Assembly: GCA_913043805.1 (NCBI GenBank)
Contig: CAJWMX010000192.1
Coordinates: 1 to 6,039 of the forward strand
Direction: 5' to 3'
Source: an uncultured Acidobacteriota bacterium
GTDB lineage: Bacteria > Acidobacteriota > Vicinamibacteria > Vicinamibacterales > UBA8438
DNA length: 6,039 nucleotides
Shown here: in pieces, positions 1-4,974 of the stretch
Numbering within the stretch: position 1 is the stretch's first letter
How the letters are laid out: each line of letters opens with the position of its first letter
Translations under genes and position numbers: made by a program
The notes under the pieces: generated by a model
The model's input: the letters and a program-made list of their open reading frames with translations, nothing else
Told to the model about the DNA's origin: nothing
The model's database searches: none

Positions 1-357
1 ATGTATCTCTGGGGGCACTCGATGGGGGGCGCCGGCACCTACCACCTGGCCGCCAGACACCCCGATCTGTGGGCCGCCGTCGGGGTGGCCGCCCCGGCGC
101 CGTCAGCCTCGTCCGACGAGCTCGAGGCGTTCCGGCACGTCCCGATCATCGTGCTGCAGGGCGATCAGGATCAGCTGATCAACCGCACCGTCGAGTGGGT
201 GGCCAAGATGCGCGAGCTTGGCATGCAGCACGTGTATGTCGAGGTGAAGGGGGGCGATCACTCGCGGTTCATCAACGCGGACCGCACGATGATCGAGAAG
301 ATCTTCGCCTTCTTCAACATCGCCAACAAGAACCAGCGGGAAGCGACAACCAACTAG
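1..357 (+). CDS. Alpha/beta hydrolase (esterase/peptidase-like), C-terminal fragment
   Basis: This is the C-terminal 118 residues of a serine hydrolase with the alpha/beta fold. The nucleophile elbow GHSMGG puts the catalytic Ser at visible residue 7. The acid is probably Asp57 (or Asp55) in GDQDQLI, and the catalytic His is H87 in GGDHSRF. Spacing and order (Ser, Asp, His) match the prolyl-oligopeptidase / feruloyl-esterase / PHB-depolymerase-like hydrolases, which cleave ester or peptide bonds. The exact substrate cannot be read from the fragment. The ATG at base 1 is almost certainly internal (residues before the elbow normally form the preceding beta strand), so the gene begins left of the window; any signal peptide would also lie there. 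The stop TAG interlocks with the stop of the convergent acetyltransferase gene in a shared CTAG. The family call is firm; the substrate is unknown. Confidence 0.85.
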   Translation: MYLWGHSMGGAGTYHLAARHPDLWAAVGVAAPAPSASSDELEAFRHVPIIVLQGDQDQLINRTVEWVAKMRELGMQHVYVEVKGGDHSRFINADRTMIEKIFAFFNIANKNQREATTN

Positions 358-848
358 ACGAGGTTGCTGCGGCGTTCGAGGAGCACGACGTCGCGCCAGC
401 GGTCGCCAAGTCGGCCGAGGCGTTCGCGCGTCCCGACCACGCGGAAGCCGCACGCCCTGTGAAGCGAGAGCCTGGCGGTGTTCTCCGGGAAGATGCCCGC
501 TTGCAGCGTCCAGAGGCCCTCGCGCTCCGACGCCTCGACGGTCGCTTCGAGCAGGAGCCGTCCCACGCCCTGTCCCCGAGCGGCGTCGGACACATAGACG
601 CTGGTTTCGGCTACCCCGCCATAGACGCAGCGGCCCGACACCGGGCTGAGCGCAACCCAGCCCACGACCGCCGGGCCCTGGCGGGCCACCAGTCGAGCGG
701 TGGCCAGATGAGCGGCATCCCAGTCCGTCCAGCTCGGCACGGTCGTTTCGAATGTGGCGTCGCCGGTCTCGATGCCGGCACGGTAGATCTCCCCGACCGC
801 GTCCCAGTCGGCGGCTGTGAGTGTCTCGAGGACGAGCCGGGGAGTCAC
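354..848 (-). CDS. GNAT N-acetyltransferase, phosphinothricin/methionine-sulfoximine (MnaT/Pat) type
   Basis: This is a complete 164-aa GNAT-fold acetyltransferase, the usual length for this family. Such enzymes move an acetyl group from acetyl-CoA to a primary amine, typically phosphinothricin, methionine sulfoximine or a related amino acid. The acetyl-CoA pyrophosphate loop is RGQGVG at residues 91-96, preceded by the beta-4 strand ETSVYV (81-86). The FPENTARLSLHRACGF stretch (120-135) is the typical C-terminal signature of the Pat/YncA subgroup. The N-terminal VGEIYRAGIETGDATFET (18-35) also matches that subgroup. The start is GTG, overlapping the TGA stop of larE as GTGA. This implies translational coupling and co-transcription from the larE promoter; no clear separate Shine-Dalgarno is visible. 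It may be a housekeeping detoxification enzyme that simply shares the transcript. A role in the Lar pathway would be speculation. Confidence 0.9.
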   Translation of the reverse strand: MTPRLVLETLTAADWDAVGEIYRAGIETGDATFETTVPSWTDWDAAHLATARLVARQGPAVVGWVALSPVSGRCVYGGVAETSVYVSDAARGQGVGRLLLEATVEASEREGLWTLQAGIFPENTARLSLHRACGFRVVGTRERLGRLGDRWRDVVLLERRSNLV

Positions 849-1687
849 GACGCGGCCCCGGTGGCCTTCAGCGCGGCAGCCGGAATCGTCTCGTTGAGCG
901 CGCCACTCCTGTAGCCCAGCGGGTCAATCTCGATGGTCGTGAAACCCGCGTCCCGCAGCCGCCGCGTGACCACCGCAAGGACCTTGGGACCGGACAACCG
1001 GGCGATCTCGCTCGAGTCGACTTCGAGCCGCGCGGCTTCGCCGTGGTAGCGGACTCGGCACACCTTGAAGCCGAGATCGCGCAGCGCCCGCTCGGAGTCC
1101 GCCACCTGTCGCAGCCGGTCGGGTGTGATCTCGGTCCCGTAGGGGAACCGGGAGGAGAGGCAGGCCAGCGCCGGCTTGTCCCAGATCGGGAGCTCGAGTC
1201 GGTGCGCGGCCTCGCGAATATCCGCCTTCGTGAATCCCAGCTCGTCGAGCGGCGACCGGACCCCTTGTTCCCTCGCCGCCTGTCGTCCCGGTCGATGGTC
1301 TCCCCGGTCGTCACGGTTGAAGCCGTCCAGGACGTGTGGGATACCGAGCCGGCGGGCCGCCGTCACCGCCTGTCCGTAGACCTCGACCTTGCAGAAGTAG
1401 CAACGGTTGACCGGGTTGGCCCGGTAGCGGGCGTCGTCCAGCTCGTCGGTATCGATGAGGAGGTGACGCGCGCCGAGGCGTTGGGCAACACGGGTGGCGC
1501 TGTCGCGTTCCTCCGGCGCGAGGCTGGGAGAGACGGCGGTGAGTCCCAGCGCATCGGAACCCAGCACCGCGACCGTCTCGGCCAGCAAGTAGCCGGAGTC
1601 GACCCCGCCGGAGAAGCAGACCACCGCCTGGCCAAGCTCGCCGAGGCACGCTCGCAGCTCGGTGATCCGGTGATCGAGACTCGACAT
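845..1687 (-). CDS. larE: ATP-dependent sacrificial sulfur transferase LarE
   Basis: LarE converts the two carboxylates of the biscarboxylated pyridinium mononucleotide (product of LarB) to thiocarboxylates. It does so by AMP activation followed by sulfur transfer, giving the ligand into which LarC inserts nickel to make the nickel-pincer nucleotide of lactate racemase and related enzymes. The PP-loop ATP-binding motif SGGVDS lies at residues 26-31. C96 and C99 lie in NRCYFCK and C176 in KPALACLSSR. From memory, the sacrificial cysteine of Lactiplantibacillus plantarum LarE is also Cys176, and C-x2-C plus this Cys suits the three-cysteine, [4Fe-4S]-binding LarE type. The start at 1687 (ATG, MSSLDHR) gives 280 aa, the normal family length. 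An in-frame extension to 1951 would run through the divergent permease gene, so it is rejected. It is the first gene of an operon with the downstream acetyltransferase (GTGA overlap). The family call is strong; whether NPN is made depends on larB/larC elsewhere. Confidence 0.93.
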   Translation of the reverse strand: MSSLDHRITELRACLGELGQAVVCFSGGVDSGYLLAETVAVLGSDALGLTAVSPSLAPEERDSATRVAQRLGARHLLIDTDELDDARYRANPVNRCYFCKVEVYGQAVTAARRLGIPHVLDGFNRDDRGDHRPGRQAAREQGVRSPLDELGFTKADIREAAHRLELPIWDKPALACLSSRFPYGTEITPDRLRQVADSERALRDLGFKVCRVRYHGEAARLEVDSSEIARLSGPKVLAVVTRRLRDAGFTTIEIDPLGYRSGALNETIPAAALKATGAAS

Positions 1688-1717
1688 ACAATGGGGTCCA
1701 AGGCGGTTCGAGCTCCC

Positions 1718-1746
1718 AGTATAGCCCCGCGCGGGCAGGGCGTCGG
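1718..1746 (-). promoter_or_regulatory. Putative sigma70 promoter for larE-GNAT operon
   Basis: On the minus strand a TATACT -10 box (1718-1723, five of six consensus bases) lies about 30 bases before the larE ATG, which would give a leader of roughly 24 nt. The hexamer 17 bp upstream (1741-1746) reads CCGACG and matches the -35 consensus only in its central GAC. The -10 is persuasive; the -35 is weak, so an activator may be involved. It sits in the 73-bp region shared with the divergent permease gene. Confidence 0.5.
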
Positions 1747-1752
1747 GCGCCC
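1726..1752. promoter_or_regulatory. Two short perfect palindromes in the larE/permease divergent region
   Basis: CCCGCGCGGG (1726-1735) and GGGCGCCC (1745-1752) are perfect palindromes. They lie between and over the putative larE promoter elements, and the second ends 8 bases before the permease ATG at 1761. They could be operator half-sites or mRNA hairpins near the permease start. In DNA this GC-rich such palindromes also arise by chance. No NikR-like GTATGA/TCATAC pair is seen here. Confidence 0.2.
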
Positions 1753-1760
1753 CTGACGCG

Positions 1761-2390
1761 ATGCTTTCGGACACCACCGTCTCGCTGCTCCTCACGAGCG
1801 CCGCCGGTCTCGCGACCTTCCACACGCTCATCGGGATCGACCATTCGTTGCCGTTCGTGGCTCTCGGTCGCGCCCGCGGGTGGACCCTGCACCGGACGCT
1901 GTGGGTTACCGCGCTCTGTGGTCTGGTGCACGTGGCCTCGTCGGTGGCCATTGGCGGTGTGGGTATTGGGCTCGGCGTGGCGCTCGATCAGCTGACGCTG
2001 CTCGAATCGAGTCGAGGCCGCCTGGCCGCCTGGCTCATGATGGGGTTCGGGCTCGCCTACGCCGCGTGGGCGCTCTGGCGAGGCGAACGCCCACACGTGC
2101 ACACGGCCCGTCCCACCACCTGGGCGCTGTTCCTGATCTTTGCCTTCGGCCCCTGCGAAGCGCTGATTCCCCTGATGATGGTGCCCGCCGCCGAGGGAGC
2201 CTGGCTGGTGCTTGGCGCGGTGGTCGTCGTCTTCGGCGTCTGCACCATCGGCGCGATGCTCGTCGCCGTCGCCCTGGGCTACGCCGGGCTTAGTCAGGCG
2301 CGTCTCCCCTATCTGCAGGCGCGTGCCGACCTCGTGGCGGGGCTCGCCGTGGCGGCCAGTGGCGCTGGCGTGTTGTTCCTCGGCCTGTAG
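1761..2390 (+). CDS. Polytopic membrane protein of the NiCoT/UreH/TauE-like metal permease group (candidate nickel permease)
   Basis: This is a 209-aa integral membrane protein with about six or seven hydrophobic helices (roughly residues 5-24, 46-76, 88-106, 120-141, 147-175 and 188-208). Helix 1 carries HTLIGIDH, an HX5DH motif (H21, D27, H28) close to the HX4DH metal signature of NiCoT nickel/cobalt permeases and UreH-like proteins. Helix 2 has a conserved-looking His (GLVHVASS, H57). A short HVH (112-114) sits in a polar loop, and FGPCEALIPLMM (129-140) matches the second conserved block of this group, which databases often label sulfite exporter TauE/SafE or urease accessory protein. It is divergent from larE, an enzyme of nickel-cofactor synthesis, which favours Ni2+ as substrate. 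Uptake or efflux cannot be told from sequence, and cobalt or sulfite remains possible. The ATG is chosen because the first helix follows at once; no strong Shine-Dalgarno is visible. Confidence 0.75.
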   Translation: MLSDTTVSLLLTSAAGLATFHTLIGIDHSLPFVALGRARGWTLHRTLWVTALCGLVHVASSVAIGGVGIGLGVALDQLTLLESSRGRLAAWLMMGFGLAYAAWALWRGERPHVHTARPTTWALFLIFAFGPCEALIPLMMVPAAEGAWLVLGAVVVVFGVCTIGAMLVAVALGYAGLSQARLPYLQARADLVAGLAVAASGAGVLFLGL

Positions 2391-2408
2391 CCGTCCTACT
2401 ACTACTAG

Positions 2409-2422
2409 GGGGCATTGGCCCC
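2409..2422. terminator. Small GC hairpin after permease gene, possible terminator
   Basis: GGGGC-ATTG-GCCCC forms a five-base-pair all-GC stem with a 4-nt loop, about 19 bases after the permease stop. No T-tract follows, so it is not a textbook intrinsic terminator; it could still slow polymerase or stabilise the 3' end. It is separated from the next promoter (starting at 2449) by only 26 bases, which is where a transcription boundary would be expected. Confidence 0.25.
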
Positions 2423-2448
2423 GCTATCCAACATGTCGTAGCCGGTCC

Positions 2449-2477
2449 TTGACATCGGCGGATCCTCCGCCCATAGT
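2449..2477 (+). promoter_or_regulatory. Sigma70-type promoter: TTGACA - 17 bp - CATAGT
   Basis: A perfect -35 hexamer TTGACA (2449-2454) is followed after exactly 17 bases by CATAGT (2472-2477), which keeps four of six -10 consensus bases including the essential A2 and T6. Predicted transcription start is near 2484. It is the best promoter match I found in the window, yet no confident gene starts directly after it. The nearest plausible ORF begins at 2586 (leader of about 100 nt) and the next solid gene at 2838 has its own promoter. Confidence 0.55.
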
Positions 2478-2585
2478 GGATGAGCGGCGCCGGGGCCCGA
2501 CAGTGCGTCGCCGATCTGCATGCCGTGTGCCCAGACACGGCGGGAGCGGGCGCGCCGCCAGCGGGCGGGGCGCCGTGCCAGGCTC

Positions 2586-2774
2586 ATGACCTCAACCGAG
2601 TATCGCGAGATGCGTCGTCGCCTGTTGCGAGAGCGTCAGCTCGGCCTGCTGGCGATGGACCAGCTCACCGACCCCGCGCTGGGTGTATCCGCGCCGTCCG
2701 AGACGCGGGTCCCGGAGTCGTCCGATCCGGCCCCGTCATCGGTCGCACCGCTCGCCACCGTATCGTCACACTAG
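2586..2774 (+). CDS. Possible small protein of 62 aa, unknown
   Basis: This weakly supported ORF begins MTSTEYREMRRRLLRERQLG. Residues 1-28 look like a charged, possibly amphipathic helix rich in Arg and Leu; the remainder is Pro/Ser-rich and probably disordered. I do not recognise a family. In favour: high G+C at third codon positions, an upstream promoter at 2449-2477, and an otherwise unexplained gap of about 450 bases. Against: no good Shine-Dalgarno (only AGG three bases before the ATG), low-complexity C-terminus, and overlap with other open frames that arise easily in GC-rich DNA. A non-coding RNA or leader is an equally fair explanation. The rest of the gap (2391-2585 and 2775-2837) holds only the hairpin and the promoters listed separately. 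Confidence 0.35.
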   Translation: MTSTEYREMRRRLLRERQLGLLAMDQLTDPALGVSAPSETRVPESSDPAPSSVAPLATVSSH

Positions 2775-2790
2775 CGGCAACGCCTCGACG

Positions 2791-2819
2791 TTGGGCGCGC
2801 TGGCTCCGGGGGCTATAGT
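2791..2819 (+). promoter_or_regulatory. Putative promoter TTGGGC - 17 bp - TATAGT before the 149-aa gene
   Basis: TTGGGC (2791-2796, first three bases consensus) is spaced 17 bases from TATAGT (2814-2819, five of six). Transcription would begin near 2826, leaving about 12 nt before the ATG at 2838. GGAG at 2829-2832 with a 5-base spacer is a reasonable ribosome-binding site within that short leader. The -10 and following GG resemble those of the 2449 promoter (CATAGTGG and TATAGTGG). Confidence 0.5.
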
Positions 2820-2837
2820 GGCCCCGTCGGAGCCGCC

Positions 2838-3287
2838 ATGATGCACACCCGCCCGGACCGTCACGACACGACCGTCGTCGAGGCCGGGAACGGGTGCGCC
2901 AGGTCCCGGACCACCGGGACCGGGGTGCTGGTCCCGCGACGGTCCACCCTCGACGGGTTCGCCGAGACCGTGGCCACCACGACCGGCGTGGCTATTGCCG
3001 AGCTCGACCCTCTGACCGCGCTCCACATTCAGACGCAGAACACGCTCTACGAGGTCACTGTGCCTCGGCCGCCGCTGGCTCGTGTGCTCGTCCGCGGCGG
3101 GCGGTTCTTTCCCGAACTGACCGAGGCGACGTTCGGTGGCTCGAGCTTCGGCGGGAGCTGCGTAAAGTTGGCATGGTTCGGCGTCGGACTGCACCTCGAG
3201 TTCCATGTCCGGGCCGAGTGGATCGTCACCTCGCGCGTACGGTCCATCGCCATCCTCGACGCCACGGCAGCGCACGGTCCCTTCTAA
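2838..3287 (+). CDS. Conserved-looking protein of unknown function, 149 aa
   Basis: I do not know a function for this protein. The N-terminal 50 residues are polar and poorly constrained. From about residue 56 it looks like a compact beta-rich domain: LDPLTALHIQTQNTLYEVTV (56-75), then VLVRGGRFFPELTEATF (83-99), the glycine/serine turn GGSSFGGSCVKLAWFGVG (100-117), and a closing segment HLEFHVRAEWIVTSRVRSIAI (119-139). This order (R/QTxN..Y.V, GG.FFPE.TEA, GSSFGGS, GVG....F, IVTS.VRSI) recalls a small soluble uncharacterised family I have seen in diverse bacteria. There is no signal peptide or membrane helix. Two tandem ATGs (2838, 2841) are possible starts; the first sits five bases after GGAG and is preceded by its own promoter. 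It is followed by the antiporter gene on the same strand after roughly 65-130 bases, so the two may be co-transcribed. High confidence that it is a gene, none on role. Confidence 0.8.
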   Translation: MMHTRPDRHDTTVVEAGNGCARSRTTGTGVLVPRRSTLDGFAETVATTTGVAIAELDPLTALHIQTQNTLYEVTVPRPPLARVLVRGGRFFPELTEATFGGSSFGGSCVKLAWFGVGLHLEFHVRAEWIVTSRVRSIAILDATAAHGPF

Positions 3288-3415
3288 CCACCTCCGCTGC
3301 AGCGTTCGCCAGAATGCGGTAGAGTGCCGCCGCGAATCCCCGCAGGTGGTCGTTGCGAGGTCGTCGAGCGCCCGAGCCCGTCGGGTCACGTTGTCACAGA
3401 TGCGCGAGCCGACTG

Positions 3416-4363
3416 TTGGTCTACGACGTAACCCTCATCATCATCGGGCTGCTGCTGGTTGGCAAGGGAGGCGACCTGTTCGTGGACGCCAGCGTCTACA
3501 TGGGGAAGCTGTTTCGCATCCCGAGGTTCATCATTGGCGGCACGCTGGTCAGCCTGGCAACGACCACGCCGGAGCTGGCGGTCTCGGCGATCGCCAGTGC
3601 GGCCGGCGATTCAGGCATCGCCCTTGGCAATGCGGTCGGATCCTGCGTCTGCAACATCGGCTTGATCGTGGGGACGGTGGCGTTGCTGACCCGGGTGGAG
3701 GTGGAGCGGCGTGATCTCCTGCGACGCGCTGCCTGGATGGTGTCGGCCGGCGTGCTGGTGGTGGTCTTCACCTGGGATCGCACGCTCAGTCGACCGCTGG
3801 CCGCTGTGCTCCTGGTACTGGCCCTGGCCTACCTGAGTTGGGACTACCTGGGTCTGCGCGCGCTCCGTCGAGACGAGTGGACCGAGGTCGTAGCCGCGGA
3901 CCCGACGGCCTTTCTTTGGCAGGTCGGGCAGTTCGGACTGGGAGCGATCCTCATTCTGCTGGGGAGCAACCTGTTGGTCGACTCGGGCTCCGGCCTGGCG
4001 CGCACGTTTGGCGTGCCCTCGGTCATCGTCGGCCTCACGGTGGTGGCCATTGGCACGTCGCTGCCGGAACTGGTGACCGGCGTCGCCGCGGCACGCAAGG
4101 GCGTGCCAGATCTGTCGCTCGGAAACATCATCGGCGCCAACGTCCTGAACCTCTATCTCATCGTCGGTCTTTCGGGCACCATCCGTCCGCTGACCCTCGA
4201 CCTCTTCACCCAGGTCTACTCGTTCGGCTGGCTCGGGCTGTTCTTCGCCGCGGTGCTCGGGCTGGCCCTCCGCACCGGCCACTTCCACCGCCGAGGGGGA
4301 GCGCTCCTGCTCGGTCTCTGGCTGAGCTACGTCGCCGGTCTGGGCGTCGTCACGCTTGGGTAG
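3416..4363 (+). CDS. CaCA-family calcium/sodium (or K+/H+) antiporter, YrbG type
   Basis: This inner-membrane cation antiporter would exchange Ca2+ for Na+ or H+. It has about ten helices arranged as two inverted repeats. The alpha-1 repeat carries GGTLVSLATTTPELAVSAIAS and GNAVGSCVCNIGLIVG. The alpha-2 repeat carries VGLTVVAIGTSLPELVTGVA and GNIIGANVLNLYLIVG. The paired acidic ion-binding residues are the Glu of TTPEL and of SLPEL, and both are present. A central charged loop (LRALRRDEWTEVVAADP) separates the halves. Using TTG at 3416 gives MVYDVTLIIIGLLLVGKGG, a first helix starting at once, and 315 aa, close to the family norm (about 310-330). A TTG at 3353 with AGGTGG three bases before it would add 21 residues rich in Arg, Pro and Cys that look non-native. 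No in-frame ATG occurs before the middle of the first repeat. It may follow the 149-aa gene in one transcript. Confidence 0.9.
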   Translation: MVYDVTLIIIGLLLVGKGGDLFVDASVYMGKLFRIPRFIIGGTLVSLATTTPELAVSAIASAAGDSGIALGNAVGSCVCNIGLIVGTVALLTRVEVERRDLLRRAAWMVSAGVLVVVFTWDRTLSRPLAAVLLVLALAYLSWDYLGLRALRRDEWTEVVAADPTAFLWQVGQFGLGAILILLGSNLLVDSGSGLARTFGVPSVIVGLTVVAIGTSLPELVTGVAAARKGVPDLSLGNIIGANVLNLYLIVGLSGTIRPLTLDLFTQVYSFGWLGLFFAAVLGLALRTGHFHRRGGALLLGLWLSYVAGLGVVTLG

Positions 4364-4383
4364 CGCCTCATCGACTCGGCCGC

Positions 4384-4399
4384 GGGGCGCGCCGGCCCC
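4384..4399. terminator. GC hairpin between convergent genes, possible bidirectional terminator
   Basis: GGGGC-GCGCCG-GCCCC (five GC pairs, 6-nt loop) lies 20 bases after the antiporter stop and 35 bases beyond the stop of the facing gene. This is the place expected for a shared terminator. No T-run flanks it on either strand, so support is positional and structural only. Confidence 0.3.
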
Positions 4400-4434
4400 A
4401 CGGGCCGCTCCGTCGACGTCGGACGGACTGGCCG

Positions 4435-4932
4435 CTAGCGGGTTGGACTGGGGTCGGCGTCCATGACGCGGCAGTGCGGGTTGACCGGTCGCATCGAACG
4501 CAACTCGAGCTCCGGCACCTCGGTCTGCACCGCCGTGGGGATCGGATCCAGTCGCACCGCCGGCTGTCTGCCGCCGCCGATCCAGACGCGGGTGCCTGGC
4601 CTGACCTCGCGATCAATCGCCCCCCGGGCCGAGCTGTCGTCTTGGTCCTCGACTCGACCGGTCACGTTGACCTCGTGGCCCTGATAGTCGTCGATCAGGT
4701 GTTGCAGTTCCTGGTCGGCCACGACCCGATAGCGGTCGTTGACGGCGGAGTCGAGACCGATCGAGCTGGAGGGTGGCATGTCGGTGGTGGCGAGCAGGGC
4801 GCCGTCGAGGTACCCGCGGACGGTGATGATCCGACCCGGTGGGTCCGGTGGGCCGGTCGGGAGCGGCGGCTGGGCGGTGGCGGGCACGGCGCTCCAGCCC
4901 AGCATCGTCACGAGGAGCACGAACGTGCGCAT
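4435..4932 (-). CDS. Small secreted protein, possible OB-like fold, unknown function
   Basis: This complete 165-aa protein has a clear Sec signal peptide: MRTFVLLVTMLGWSAVPATA with likely cleavage after A20 (ATA|QPP). The mature part starts with a Pro-rich linker (QPPLPTGPPDPPG). It then has ITVRGYLDGALL (36-47), YRVVADQELQHLIDDYQGHEVNVTGRVED (68-96), a segment with TRVWIGGG (114-121) and ELELRSMRPV (141-150). The strand pattern (..Y.V..D..L...L..Y.G..V.VTG.V .... .L.LRSM..V) resembles small OB-fold periplasmic proteins, but I cannot name a family. One Cys (C154), no lipobox. The start is well supported by GGAGG eight bases upstream. It lies 42 bp downstream of the carboxypeptidase gene on the same strand and is probably in its operon, which suggests a cell-envelope setting for both. 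Confidence 0.8.
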   Translation of the reverse strand: MRTFVLLVTMLGWSAVPATAQPPLPTGPPDPPGRIITVRGYLDGALLATTDMPPSSSIGLDSAVNDRYRVVADQELQHLIDDYQGHEVNVTGRVEDQDDSSARGAIDREVRPGTRVWIGGGRQPAVRLDPIPTAVQTEVPELELRSMRPVNPHCRVMDADPSPTR

Positions 4933-4940
4933 CGTCTCTT

Positions 4941-4945
4941 CCTCC
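4941..4945 (-). promoter_or_regulatory. Ribosome binding site of the secreted-protein gene
   Basis: On the minus strand GGAGG lies eight bases before the ATG at 4932, within GGAGGAAGAG. It fixes the start of the secreted protein and is the strongest Shine-Dalgarno I found in the window. Confidence 0.75.
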
Positions 4946-4974
4946 GGCGCTGGCGGGGTGGGGACCCGTCAGGG

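Noticed and set aside
69..914. 281-codon plus-strand open frame across the hydrolase and acetyltransferase genes
   Set aside because: Both overlapped genes have clear catalytic motifs in other frames; this translation has none.
821..1756. 311-codon open frame antisense to larE on the plus strand
   Set aside because: Composition is Arg/Gly/Pro/Val-rich without recognisable domains; it mirrors the larE coding frame, a common by-product of high third-position GC.
1688..1951. N-terminal extension of LarE by 88 residues in the same open frame
   Set aside because: The extension has no LarE-like sequence, crosses the -10 box and overlaps the start of the divergent permease gene; 280 aa from 1687 is the normal family length.
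2480..2818. 112-codon open frame beginning just after the 2449 promoter
   Set aside because: The ATG would lie at or before the predicted transcription start, no ribosome-binding site is visible, and the Ala/Arg/Pro-rich translation has no pattern.
3295..3325. Palindrome CGCTGCAGCG and a TAGAGT -10-like hexamer before the antiporter
   Set aside because: The matching -35 region (CTGCAG) is poor and the palindrome is short; not enough to call a promoter or operator.
2766..3389. 207-codon minus-strand open frame over the 149-aa gene
   Set aside because: Gly/Arg/Asp-rich shadow of a plus-strand frame that has a promoter, ribosome-binding site and a patterned fold.
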